A stretch of DNA of 21,255 bases from IMG/VR virus record IMGVR_UViG_3300025012_000308, positions 1 through 21,255 of that record; one strand, given 5' to 3'. Each line of letters starts with the position of its first letter. The first letter of the stretch is position 1. This DNA is from a virus. The notes under the pieces were generated by a model that ran no database searches, was not told the DNA's origin, and saw only the letters and a program-made list of their open reading frames with translations. Position numbers and translations under genes: made by a program. Positions 1 through 7,413 of this stretch are shown here, piece after piece.

Positions 1-647
1 ATGGCTCCATCAGCACGGGTAAAGGTATCATAGGCCAAAGGTGTCGGCAGCCAGGTGGAGGTGGGGATGCGGATGTTGTCTGCGGTGCCAACCGCAGAAG
101 TATTGTATGCGTTGATAAACGGATATACAGTTCCTCCAGTAGACGATACCCATGCCAAAGTCCAATTAGTAAATGCACCACCCTTGACAAAGAAATAATT
201 TCCTGATGTACGTTTTATCATGGCAAGCTGGTAATTATTACCCAAAGTAAAGCCCCCAATTTCAATTTCAGCTGTCGCCTGACTAATTCTCAGTGAACTA
301 CTTCCTGCAAAGTAAAAATAATCGTAGCCATAACTTGATTGGTTTGAATCTGTTCCGAATGAAAATTGTCCTGAAGAAGGTGTTATATTGCCAGTTAATA
401 CCTGTCCGACAGAAGTTATCAACGACGGATACCATAAACCAGGATTACCTGCGGCACTTCCCCCCGTTGCAAAACTCAACTGTCCACCAGTAATACTCAA
501 CTTTCCATTTGTATCCACCACCGTCCTTGTTCCCCCAGTGGGTTCAGCAGAAGTGCCATTGACTGCTCCTGCGGCACGATTATTATTAAACTCATCATTT
601 AGAAGAAAGAGTTCAACGCTGTCTGATAAATTTAGTGTGTAATCCAT
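1..647 (-). CDS. Fibre-like or structural phage protein, C-terminus cut by the window edge
   Basis: An open minus-strand frame runs from ATG at 647 to the left edge with no stop, giving 215 visible residues. It begins MDYTLNLSDSVELF, one copy of the LSDS repeat that fills the protein just upstream. The rest is rich in Gly, Ser, Thr and Asn (for example TGGQLSFATGGSAAG) and ends near YDTFTRADGA, a phrase I associate with beta-rich phage tail or adhesin proteins. The start lies one base after the TAA of the 1485-aa gene (TAATATG) with an AGGA about 9 bases ahead, so the two are probably translated together. No catalytic motif is visible. A tail fibre or virion surface protein is the best guess, from composition and position only. 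Confidence 0.75.
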   Translation of the reverse strand, partial: MDYTLNLSDSVELFLLNDEFNNNRAAGAVNGTSAEPTGGTRTVVDTNGKLSITGGQLSFATGGSAAGNPGLWYPSLITSVGQVLTGNITPSSGQFSFGTDSNQSSYGYDYFYFAGSSSLRISQATAEIEIGGFTLGNNYQLAMIKRTSGNYFFVKGGAFTNWTLAWVSSTGGTVYPFINAYNTSAVGTADNIRIPTSTWLPTPLAYDTFTRADGA

Positions 648-648
648 A

Positions 649-3600
649 TTAGTTTTGTCCTATTGTTCTCAAAAATCCTGTCTGGGCTATCCTTCGTTGC
701 GGGTGCGCATCGGTTTCCATATCCTCAATCAAAGTGATGCTCTCTGTTTTGTTAATGATAAGCCCTTTCACCGTAGACTCCGCTATGCTCAAGCTGTCGG
801 TTAAATATCTTACCCTTTGATGAACCAAGCCGTCGGTAATAGAAATTGCCTCTAAAAACGCGCGCTCAAAAGCCACTTCTTCCGCAAACTGCTCCGCTAT
901 TGTCAGGCTGTCTGCGAGAGTATGATGAAAGACTTTTGCCGTTGCTTCCGCAAGGCTCACGCTTTCTGATTTCAGAAGCGCCGTACTTTTTACAACCGCC
1001 TCGGCTATACCCATTGAGTCTGAAAGCGATAGAACAACATCAACGCCCTCGCCGTCGGCGATAGCCAAGCTTTCGGACAGGCTTTTGACTATAGCCTTGA
1101 AGTCAAGTTGCTCTACTATGGCGATTGAATCCGAAAGACCGCTGACCGGTTGTTCAGTTTCGCCCTCTGCAATGGTTTCAGCGTCCGAAAGTCTCAAACT
1201 GTAAGAATTGGCAAGGTTTTCGGAAACAGGCTCGGTTTCCTCCTTCGCCACCCCGACAGCCATGATTGCTCCTTCATTGAAGCCCACAGAATCGTCCAGT
1301 TGGCGTCCCAATGTCCAGAACGGCACAAGCGCCTCTGTCATTCCAACGCTGTCAGCAAGGACAGTAGACAGGCTCGCGCCCTCGCTGTCTGACAGGGCTT
1401 CGGAGTCGGAAAGTGCCTTGACGATGGATTTTTCTTGGCTTTCTGCAATCGGGGTAACCGCATCCTCAAGGTGTTTAACCTGTCCCTCCACCTCGGTATC
1501 GCTGAACTCTATCGAATCCGAGATTTCTTTTACTATGCTCTTTGCGGTAGATTCGGTAAACGAAATTGCGTCGCCGAGTTCCCTGTAAAACTCCGCAAGC
1601 GTGGTCAACGCCTCGGATATTGCGAGAGAGTCCGAGGCTGAAAGCGTCCCGCTGTTGGCGAGTTGCTCCGCTACCGAAACAGAATCCCCAATCGAGATTG
1701 CCGTTTGCTTGGTCAAGTCTTCAGAAATCGCTATGCTATCAGCAAGAGAGACTGAGGGCAACTTTTCTATACTTTCCGTAATGGCTATCGAATCCGAGAG
1801 ATACGCCTTGCCTGCTCCGCCCATCTCGACATCCTCGGAAATCGCGAGGCTTTCTGAAAACGAGAGGGTCGTCCCGTTGGCTACCCCCTCCGCAAGTGAT
1901 AGAGCTTCCGACAGGCTTTTGACAAGGCTGAAGGCTTCCTGGTCGAAAAGGTCGACCTCTTCAGTCTCGCTTTTTACAATTACTTTTGCAATGGACTCAT
2001 CAAAAGAGATACTGTCAGAAAGGGGTGCGCCCTTGCCCAACAGGGTGACGGGTGCTTCTGTAAGGACTTGGACATCGGAGGGCTTTTTGCCGATGCCCTT
2101 GTTGGAAATCGTGGGTACAAGGTTGACCGCCTCGAACATGTTTGGTTTTATTATCCTTTTGGCGGTTGCCTCTGCAATGCTCAAGCTGTCAGACAGACCC
2201 ATAGTTGACTGGTTGGCAAGGGTTTCAACAAAAGTAATTGAGTCGGACAATCCTATTCTTTCGTGAAGTACCAGACCCTCTGTGATGCTTATACTGTCAA
2301 GCAGAACAAACGACGGAGATTTCCCCAAACTTTCCACAATTGTTTCGGAGTCGGAAAGCGCCAGATGGTATTCAACTGTTCGGGCAAGACCCTCGGCTAT
2401 CCCCAAGGCATCGCTCGCTCCGCTTGTGGTTTGGTTAGCAAGGGTTTCAGAAATTGAAAGGGAGTCGCTTGCCGGCTTGCCAATCAGCTTAGTCAATGCT
2501 TCGGAAAAAGTGACGGCGTCTGAAATTGAAAGTTTGGCTTCCCACGCGTGGACGGATAACTCGGACAGCGAAATTGAATCAGACAGCCCTATCGTGTTTA
2601 GGTTCGCTAAGCTTTCCGCTATTGAAACGGAGTCGGTTAGGTTTCGGTAAAAGGCCTTTGCTGTTACTAAGCCTTCAGCAATCGACTGCGCGTCAGATAC
2701 TATTATAGAGGTATAGTTGGCAACTTGTTCTGCAAGAGAAATGGAATCCGAGAGTTCTTTTGTCCAGTCTACGCTGGTAGTATCAGCCCATTGCTCGGCA
2801 ATGTCGAGGGAGTCCGATAGCGATATTGTCGCACCATTTGCAACGCTTTCGGAAATCGGGCAGGAGTCAGAAAGTTCTTTTTCTGCTACCCATGTTTTCG
2901 CGGTAATATCCTCGGAAAAAGAGATAGTGTCTGACTTCCCAGCGCCCGCTCCTCGGACGGAGGACTCAGATATGAGGATGTACTTGTCCGTGTCGGGAAT
3001 GACTGCGTGAAGGTTGTCGATGTAGAACGTGTTCGCTGCGTCCGCGTTGACGACCGTGACGATAATCGCGTGTATCGAGTCTTTGTTCGCTGCGGATATG
3101 CCGGAGAGGTCTATCGAAAACTCCTGAAACGTGTCGGCTACGGTTACGTTCGGCGTGACTTCCGTTGTTACCCCGCCCGCGTCGTAGAGTCCGACCTTGA
3201 CGTTTGATCCCGTTCTTGAAGATCGCAGGTCGAACTTTACCGTGTCCACGTCGGTGAGGTCTATATCGTGCATGACGTTGTCGTAGAAGTCGTCAAGGCT
3301 GAGGTCGGAGTAGGTCTGGTACGAGCTCGTTTGATTGTAGAAGTACTGTAGGAGGAGGTTGTACGTTTTCCCCTCGCCCGCTACAACCAGCGACGGGTCG
3401 CCAGTGTGCTTATCGGCGTAGTATATCCGGAGCCCCTTCCCCTCGTGCCAGTTCGCTGGCTGCGTCGGGTCGTCGTTAAGGTTGAGGGAAGCCCCGTGAA
3501 TCTCCCAGTACCCACCGACTATCTTCCCGTAGAGAGCCATTATCGCGTTCCTGTTGGGGACGTGGTGCAGGTGCGGATTTCCGCCGGAAGGGAGGACGGC

Positions 3601-5106
3601 GTTCTCGCTCCTGTGAGCGAACCAATCCAGTTCGTCGAGCGTTGACCACGCGTACCGGAGCGCGACGTCACTCTGGTCGGACTGGCTTCCGGACTCGAGG
3701 AGCATGTGCCAAATCCCATCCACCACCACGACGTGCACGTTCCAGACGTACCTGAATGGGTCGTCGGCAGCCAACCCGCTGTTGTCAAACACTGGGTCTC
3801 CGCCGTTCATTATGTTCCACGTCGTCTTGTTGGTGCTCTGCCACAAGTGAACCCTCTCTCCGGGGTCTCCCGCAAGGTTCGCGAATAGGTAGTACGTCGA
3901 GCCAACCTTTATGACGCACGGATAGACGACGTTGTTGAGGATGCGGTCTCCGCCCGAAGCCCAGTTGTCAAGTCCGGCGTTGGTCGCGTACTTGTAGAAA
4001 AGGTCGCTGATCCTCGTGTCCCCCTCGTTCCACCACGCGTGCCACAGGTCGCACTGCTCCCCGTCCATGATAAGTGAAGGCTCAGCTGCGGACATGATGG
4101 GATTACTCCCGTAGTCGGTCAGAGTAATTCCGGCGAACGTCCTTTGGAGAACTTTGTTCAGGGCGCTCGTGTTTGCCACTCCCTTGAGCGCGTACGACCC
4201 TTGCGTTTTTATCGTCGGCTCGGAATAGGACTGAAGGTTAGGGGCAGAATCGGTTATGTACTTTGCCTGCGCGTCGCCGTCCGTGGCGAACTCCATAAAG
4301 TCAATCATGAAGGGCTCGGTCTGGTCTTCCTCGGCGAGTTCCTTTCCCCACCCAATTTCCGAGGACAAAGATTCAGAAAAGCTTATTGAATCCGAAAGCG
4401 CTTTTGTAAGCGCTTGTGGTCCCGTCCCTTCGTATAGGTCTTCCACCTCTTGGTCTGAAAGGGTTCTGTGGAATATCGCTGCGTCGTCGAAGCTTCCGTC
4501 CATCCCGTAGACATAGATCGGGTCGGTATAATTGTGCCCGATAATGAGGTCTACGCTCGAGTCGTAAATGCTCGTGGGAAGACCTGTCTGCGTCGTTCCT
4601 ATCTGATATCCGTTCACGAAGAACTTTGCGCTCCCCGCTGAGGCGTCGTAGACCACGGTAAGCATGTACCACGTCCCCGTGCTGAACGTGTAGCTTACAT
4701 ATTTGCTTGTCGGCTCGCCCCCATTAGAAGATAGATATATCCACAGATCGCCCGCTGCGAACATGAATGAATACGACCAGTTGGTCGCCCATGCGGAGGC
4801 TTTCAAAAACAGGGCGTCGAAGTATTCGTCCCCTCCAGGGGGTAGGTTTGTCCACTTCCCCCAGATGTTCAGCGTGAAGTCCCCTGTCGGGGAAACGGCA
4901 GCGCAGTCGGCAACGACGATTTTTGAGGTGGAGCCGTTGAAAAGAGCACCCTGAGTAAACTTCCCATAGTCGTTCCCATAGGTGATGCTGGTATCCGAGC
5001 CGTTCGCCGAGTCCTTTGAGTCGTTGGAATTCCCCTCAAACCGCCAGTACGCCTCAAGGTCTGCGTCGTTGAAAAGAAGGGTCTGGTAAAGCTCTATTGC
5101 TGCCAT
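649..5106 (-). CDS. Giant virion adhesin or stalk: LamG-like domain, propeller, beta-sandwich, about 40 LSDS repeats
   Basis: This 1485-aa protein is probably a receptor-binding or surface-stalk protein. Residues about 50-225 look like a LamG or concanavalin-A-like fold (ALFNGSTSKIVV, then FVNGYQIG, GSFDDAAIFHRTLSDQEV). One LSDSISFSES repeat sits near 237. Residues 265-325 and 605-705 look like the two halves of one carbohydrate-binding-type beta-sandwich (NLQSYSEPTIKTQGSYALKG; DVDTVKFDLRSSRTGSNVKV). Between them, about 335-585, lies a region resembling a GH43/GH32-type five-bladed propeller (SLIMDGEQCDLWHAWW, VGSTYYLFANLAGDPGER, YVWNVHVVVVDGIWHMLLE). Residues 725-1463 are tandem 18-20 residue repeats. 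No signal peptide is seen. The start has GGAG 7 bases upstream, lying inside the end of a 30-codon reading frame. Enzyme activity on glycans is possible but unproven. Confidence 0.85.
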   Translation of the reverse strand: MAAIELYQTLLFNDADLEAYWRFEGNSNDSKDSANGSDTSITYGNDYGKFTQGALFNGSTSKIVVADCAAVSPTGDFTLNIWGKWTNLPPGGDEYFDALFLKASAWATNWSYSFMFAAGDLWIYLSSNGGEPTSKYVSYTFSTGTWYMLTVVYDASAGSAKFFVNGYQIGTTQTGLPTSIYDSSVDLIIGHNYTDPIYVYGMDGSFDDAAIFHRTLSDQEVEDLYEGTGPQALTKALSDSISFSESLSSEIGWGKELAEEDQTEPFMIDFMEFATDGDAQAKYITDSAPNLQSYSEPTIKTQGSYALKGVANTSALNKVLQRTFAGITLTDYGSNPIMSAAEPSLIMDGEQCDLWHAWWNEGDTRISDLFYKYATNAGLDNWASGGDRILNNVVYPCVIKVGSTYYLFANLAGDPGERVHLWQSTNKTTWNIMNGGDPVFDNSGLAADDPFRYVWNVHVVVVDGIWHMLLESGSQSDQSDVALRYAWSTLDELDWFAHRSENAVLPSGGNPHLHHVPNRNAIMALYGKIVGGYWEIHGASLNLNDDPTQPANWHEGKGLRIYYADKHTGDPSLVVAGEGKTYNLLLQYFYNQTSSYQTYSDLSLDDFYDNVMHDIDLTDVDTVKFDLRSSRTGSNVKVGLYDAGGVTTEVTPNVTVADTFQEFSIDLSGISAANKDSIHAIIVTVVNADAANTFYIDNLHAVIPDTDKYILISESSVRGAGAGKSDTISFSEDITAKTWVAEKELSDSCPISESVANGATISLSDSLDIAEQWADTTSVDWTKELSDSISLAEQVANYTSIIVSDAQSIAEGLVTAKAFYRNLTDSVSIAESLANLNTIGLSDSISLSELSVHAWEAKLSISDAVTFSEALTKLIGKPASDSLSISETLANQTTSGASDALGIAEGLARTVEYHLALSDSETIVESLGKSPSFVLLDSISITEGLVLHERIGLSDSITFVETLANQSTMGLSDSLSIAEATAKRIIKPNMFEAVNLVPTISNKGIGKKPSDVQVLTEAPVTLLGKGAPLSDSISFDESIAKVIVKSETEEVDLFDQEAFSLVKSLSEALSLAEGVANGTTLSFSESLAISEDVEMGGAGKAYLSDSIAITESIEKLPSVSLADSIAISEDLTKQTAISIGDSVSVAEQLANSGTLSASDSLAISEALTTLAEFYRELGDAISFTESTAKSIVKEISDSIEFSDTEVEGQVKHLEDAVTPIAESQEKSIVKALSDSEALSDSEGASLSTVLADSVGMTEALVPFWTLGRQLDDSVGFNEGAIMAVGVAKEETEPVSENLANSYSLRLSDAETIAEGETEQPVSGLSDSIAIVEQLDFKAIVKSLSESLAIADGEGVDVVLSLSDSMGIAEAVVKSTALLKSESVSLAEATAKVFHHTLADSLTIAEQFAEEVAFERAFLEAISITDGLVHQRVRYLTDSLSIAESTVKGLIINKTESITLIEDMETDAHPQRRIAQTGFLRTIGQN
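720..2934 (-). repeat. Coding tandem repeat, about 40 units of LSDSxSIAE type
   Basis: Within the giant stalk protein, units of 18-20 residues follow each other from about residue 725 to 1463. The consensus is LSDS-x-S-[IL]-[AS]-E-x-[LA]-A, followed by a variable linker often of ANxTTL type. I counted about 40 units by eye, a few degenerate (for example MFEAVNLVPTIS and EEVDLFDQEAF). The units differ in nearly every linker and in codon choice, so the array is old rather than a recent slippage product. Such short acidic, Ser-rich units would suit an extended fibre. The exact fold is unknown to me. Confidence 0.9.
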
Positions 5107-5109
5107 AGG

Positions 5110-5202
5110 TTACTCCATAAAAAAAGCCCTGCCATCAAAAAGACAGAGCACAGAATTATGCAACTTATTGCACGCAAGAAAATCTTGTGTAAATGTCTCC
5201 AT
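5110..5202 (-). CDS. Possible 30-aa leader peptide coupled to the stalk gene
   Basis: ATG at 5202 opens a 30-codon frame (METFTQDFLACNKLHN and on to GRAFFME) that ends in TAA at 5112-5110, three bases before the stalk ATG. An excellent AAAGGAGG lies 7 bases upstream of its ATG. Its last codons, ATG GAG TAA, contain the GGAG that serves as ribosome-binding site for the stalk gene, so translating it would deliver ribosomes to the stalk start. I do not recognise the peptide. It may be a real small protein, a coupling leader, or the mark of a deleted gene whose start survived. Confidence 0.45.
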   Translation of the reverse strand: METFTQDFLACNKLHNSVLCLFDGRAFFME

Positions 5203-5227
5203 TAAATTTCCTCCTTTAACTTCCTGT

Positions 5228-5274
5228 GGTAACACCTCGGGTGCTACCGTGTCGCAGCAGGGGCATTTTGCCCC
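5228..5274 (-). promoter_or_regulatory. Two hairpins in the leader between glycosyltransferase and stalk genes
   Basis: The 89 bases between the glycosyltransferase stop (5292) and the 30-codon frame hold two inverted repeats. One is GGGGC-5-GCCCC at 5260-5274. The other is GGTAACACC against GGTGCTACC at 5228-5248, with one mismatch and a 3-base loop. Neither is followed by a run of T on the minus strand, so they are not classic terminators. They may shape or protect the mRNA ahead of the stalk gene. No known riboswitch motif was recognised. Confidence 0.4.
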
Positions 5275-5291
5275 CACCGCTCCACATCATC

Positions 5292-5963
5292 TTATACTAC
5301 CGAGTTTTCTTTTGCCTTGTCAAGCCCCACCTTCACGCCCTCGTCAAAACTGCGCTTTAGGGCTTGTACGATGGCGATGAGTGGCACCTGCTTGACGTGG
5401 TCGCAGAGTACTTCCCAATCCGCGAAAACCTTGTACCCCAGAGCCTTCGCGCGCTCGCAGAAGTAGTAGTCGTGCCCGATTTCCCGCCGACCGTCCTCCC
5501 GCACCTTGTCAACAAAGGGCGCTGTGAGCGATTTCAGGACTTCACGTTTGATCATCATGCACCCCGCGCCTATCCCGTCACACTCGACGAGTCCCTTCCG
5601 GTTGTCCGCCGGAAGCATTTTGTAGTGCCCGTCCGGCTGATGAAGCATGGCAAGCCACTCGTAATGGTCTATCCGCCACATGGGATACACTCCGCCGACG
5701 ATGTCCAGCCCCAGCTCCGCCATCGGAAGGGGATTGTCGAAGGGAACCGTGTCGGAGTCGATGAAAAGAAGATGCGTATGAGCAGTTTTTTCAAGGAAGT
5801 ACTTAACAACCGTGTTCCGGTTTGAATACGTCGGGTTGATCTGCGAGAAGTGAAGCTCCGCGGGGTTAGGGCTTTCGTAAATCCATTTCGAAAGCTTGGA
5901 CTCAAGACCGGCAACAACGTCGCCGGTGTGGGTAATCGCTACGAGTATGCTGATTTTGTCCAT
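5292..5963 (-). CDS. Family 2-like glycosyltransferase
   Basis: The 223-aa product has the look of a GT-A fold nucleotide-sugar transferase. The N-terminus is a beta-strand/loop (ISILVAITHTGDVVAGLE). The metal-binding DxD appears as LLFIDSDTVPF (Asp69-Ser-Asp71). A later segment with GHDYYFCERAKALGYKVF and WEVLCDH matches the acidic residue and histidine region usual near the end of such enzymes. Length is normal for a minimal phage GT-A enzyme. The start has AGGGG about 7 bases upstream. It sits between an HNH gene and the giant adhesin, so the acceptor may be a virion protein or host surface glycan. Substrate and acceptor are unknown. It is a different subgroup from the glycosyltransferase at 17975-18760. 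Confidence 0.8.
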   Translation of the reverse strand: MDKISILVAITHTGDVVAGLESKLSKWIYESPNPAELHFSQINPTYSNRNTVVKYFLEKTAHTHLLFIDSDTVPFDNPLPMAELGLDIVGGVYPMWRIDHYEWLAMLHQPDGHYKMLPADNRKGLVECDGIGAGCMMIKREVLKSLTAPFVDKVREDGRREIGHDYYFCERAKALGYKVFADWEVLCDHVKQVPLIAIVQALKRSFDEGVKVGLDKAKENSVV

Positions 5964-6028
5964 AAGAAACCCCTAAAACCATAGTAACAATTTTTGATGT
6001 AAATTTCAATTCCCACCCGCTCCGCTCC

Positions 6029-6049
6029 AACGACTAAGATACAGTCGTT
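6029..6049. repeat. Perfect 7-bp hairpin in the spacer upstream of the glycosyltransferase
   Basis: AACGACT and AGTCGTT form a perfect 7-bp stem with a 7-base loop in the 110-base spacer between the second WTVTFG-type end and the glycosyltransferase gene. On the minus strand it is followed by GGAGCGGAGCGGG, not a T run, so a rho-independent terminator for the gene set is unlikely. On the plus strand it is followed by CTTT only. Its role is unknown. It could be an mRNA processing or stability element. Confidence 0.5.
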
Positions 6050-6074
6050 CTTTATGTTCGATTAGATTTCAATT

Positions 6075-6101
6075 TTAACCAAAGGTTACCGTCCAGGTAG
6101 C
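6075..6101 (-). pseudogene. Remnant 3' end of a paralogue of the 152-aa structural gene
   Basis: Just after the HNH stop, the minus strand reads ATWTVTFG-stop, almost the same as the ITWTVTFG-stop that ends the 152-aa structural gene at 6709-6735. Over the last 24 bases the copies match at 20, and all four differences are third-position synonymous changes or TGA against TAA. That pattern means both were once selected as coding sequence. No body of the gene remains upstream, because TGA and TAG stops of the HNH frame come immediately before. It is best read as the displaced 3' end left when the HNH segment arrived. Confidence 0.6.
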
Positions 6102-6110
6102 CTTAGTCTA

Positions 6111-6668
6111 TCAAGAAGCTCTTAAAAGAATCCTATTAAATTTTTTCAACCCTGGTATTCCTTTATTGGCTTGCCAGTGAACCCTCATATGGCAAGACCT
6201 GCAAAGGAGAACTAGATTGCCAATCCCACAATTCTCCTTGATAAAGTCTTTGTGGTGAACAATAAGGTCTGTTCTTTTTACCCCGACTTTACCGCATTTC
6301 TGGCAAGCGTTTTTATCCCTTACCCAAACCCTGTAATGCAAAGAGCCTGTCCATTCTTTTGGGTAAGGTGTAATTCCACCCTTCCAATTAATATTTTCCT
6401 TGCCAGATTTTATCGGGCTATTCTTTTGAGCTATTTTAATGTTCTTTGGAATTGAGCCTTTCTTAGATTCATTAAAACATCTTTTTGAACAATAGTTTTT
6501 TTTGGCTCTTTTGATAAGAGATGGTCTCAGGTAAAAATCTCTGTTACAAATAGAACATTTTAATGTTTTTCCAGTTCTTGGCTTTTTTCCCCAGCCCTTA
6601 GACATTCCTCTAAGAGCTTCTTGATATTTGACTCTTGGTTGATTCATCCAATGCCACTTGGGTTTCAT
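6111..6668 (-). CDS. HNH homing-type endonuclease
   Basis: The 185-aa protein carries a full HNH nuclease motif: CQKCG at 122-126, VHHKDF with the catalytic His pair at 138-139, then CRSCHMRVHW at 156-165, so both zinc-knuckle Cys pairs and the last His are present. The stretch NWKGGITPYPKEW just before is typical of free-standing phage HNH homing enzymes. An N-terminal Cys4-type finger (CSIC at 38-41, YCSKRC at 59-64) may add DNA contacts. The gene is more AT-rich than its neighbours and has its own promoter-like sequence, both usual for an invading selfish gene. It sits between a structural gene and a second copy of that gene's 3' end. It does not belong to the virion module. Confidence 0.9.
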   Translation of the reverse strand: MKPKWHWMNQPRVKYQEALRGMSKGWGKKPRTGKTLKCSICNRDFYLRPSLIKRAKKNYCSKRCFNESKKGSIPKNIKIAQKNSPIKSGKENINWKGGITPYPKEWTGSLHYRVWVRDKNACQKCGKVGVKRTDLIVHHKDFIKENCGIGNLVLLCRSCHMRVHWQANKGIPGLKKFNRILLRAS

Positions 6669-6674
6669 AACCTA

Positions 6675-6704
6675 ATTATAACATACCCAAACGACACTAT
6701 TCAA
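6675..6704 (-). promoter_or_regulatory. Sigma70-type promoter for the HNH gene, possibly leaderless
   Basis: On the minus strand TTGAAT (6704-6699) is followed after 18 bases by a perfect TATAAT (6680-6675), which is also extended by TG at 6683-6682. The HNH ATG lies only 6 bases beyond the -10 box, so transcription from this promoter would begin at or next to the start codon and give a leaderless or near-leaderless mRNA. No strong Shine-Dalgarno precedes this ATG, unlike the neighbouring genes. Confidence 0.6.
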
Positions 6705-6708
6705 GTCC

Positions 6709-7167
6709 TCAACCGAAGGTTACTGTCCACGTGATTTGTAAAGTATCACTCGCTCCTTTGTTGATGACCGAGAACGTCTGCGCACATAACATTGTTCCAG
6801 AGTCAGCTGTGTGGCTGTTGAAGATACCTGCTTCTGTAATAGCACCAGTACCATCTGCAGCTGCCCAGTCTCCTACGTAAACCACTTTGTTGTCGTTGCC
6901 TCCTGCACCCTGCGTGAAGGAAGTTAGGGTATTTCTATCCAGTTCTCCTCCGAGTTGCGTGTCGCCTGCGGTCAGTGTGGTCGTTACCGTTCCGATTGAC
7001 ATGTCGGACATATTTGCCTCTCCTGGGGTTGAAGCCATCTGGTCTGCTACGTGGGCGTCTCCTACGTCGGTAAAGACGTTGTCGAACTCACGAAGCTCCT
7101 TGATTTTTCCCGCCTCGTCCCGAAGGACTGCCCGTCCGTGTCCTACTATATTTAGTCCTGCATTCAT
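6709..7167 (-). CDS. Phage structural protein ending WTVTFG (probable minor virion protein)
   Basis: This 152-aa protein has a pattern common to uncharacterised phage virion proteins: an opening such as GRAVLRDEAGKIKELREFDNVF, then MSIGTVTTTLTAGDTQLGGE, an ALTEAGIFN-like segment (ITEAGIFNSHTADSGTML) and a C-terminal strand ITWTVTFG. The fold is expected to be all beta. The start has AAGGAGGTGA 8 bases upstream. It follows the capsid genes and precedes the adhesin region, consistent with a head decoration, fibre-anchoring or baseplate part. I cannot choose between these. The gene's 3' end is repeated at 6075-6101, beyond an HNH insertion. Confidence 0.7.
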   Translation of the reverse strand: MNAGLNIVGHGRAVLRDEAGKIKELREFDNVFTDVGDAHVADQMASTPGEANMSDMSIGTVTTTLTAGDTQLGGELDRNTLTSFTQGAGGNDNKVVYVGDWAAADGTGAITEAGIFNSHTADSGTMLCAQTFSVINKGASDTLQITWTVTFG

Positions 7168-7230
7168 ATTTTTTTCACCTCCTTTCCATAATGAAATTTA
7201 CCCTTTTGGGGTCAAATGAAAGCGGTGTTG

Positions 7231-7413
7231 TCAAACCTTCTTCAATTCATCCGCCTCAACGTCAAATCCCGCTTTTTTCAAAACAGACTTGGTTACTCCT
7301 TTTTTTTCTAATTCCTTGAGGTTGCTATCTCGCACGACAGACTTTCCGTTAAGAAAAATCAAGTCGAGCTCGACCTTTTTGCCATCAATAGTTTTTGTCA
7401 GTTTAATACTCAT
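7231..7413 (-). CDS. Small hypothetical protein, 60 aa
   Basis: The product starts MSIKLTKTIDGKKVELDLIF and ends in a Lys/Glu-rich helix (ELEKKGVTKSVLKKAGFD). I do not recognise it. It is probably real: its ATG overlaps the stop of the 120-aa gene by four bases (ATGA), it has AAAGGGGGTGA upstream, and it lies within an unbroken run of structural genes. The composition, a beta start and a helical end, would suit a small adaptor or virion accessory protein. Confidence 0.7.
   Translation of the reverse strand: MSIKLTKTIDGKKVELDLIFLNGKSVVRDSNLKELEKKGVTKSVLKKAGFDVEADELKKV

Noticed and set aside
1208-2650. Long plus-strand frames (up to 221 residues) opposite the repeat array
   Set aside because: They mirror the repeated Ser/Asp/Glu codons of the minus-strand stalk gene, have no ribosome sites and no recognisable protein features.
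720-2934. CRISPR array or other DNA-level repeat
   Set aside because: The periodicity is at protein level, units vary in DNA sequence and lengths stay in multiples of codons.
1-5106. Diversity-generating retroelement target in the adhesin
   Set aside because: No reverse transcriptase, template repeat or adenine-biased variable region was seen in the window.
6075-6735. Group I intron housing the HNH gene
   Set aside because: Only about 40 bases lie upstream and 10 bases downstream of the HNH frame within the duplicated ends, too little for a ribozyme core, and the flanking ends duplicate rather than interrupt a coding sequence.
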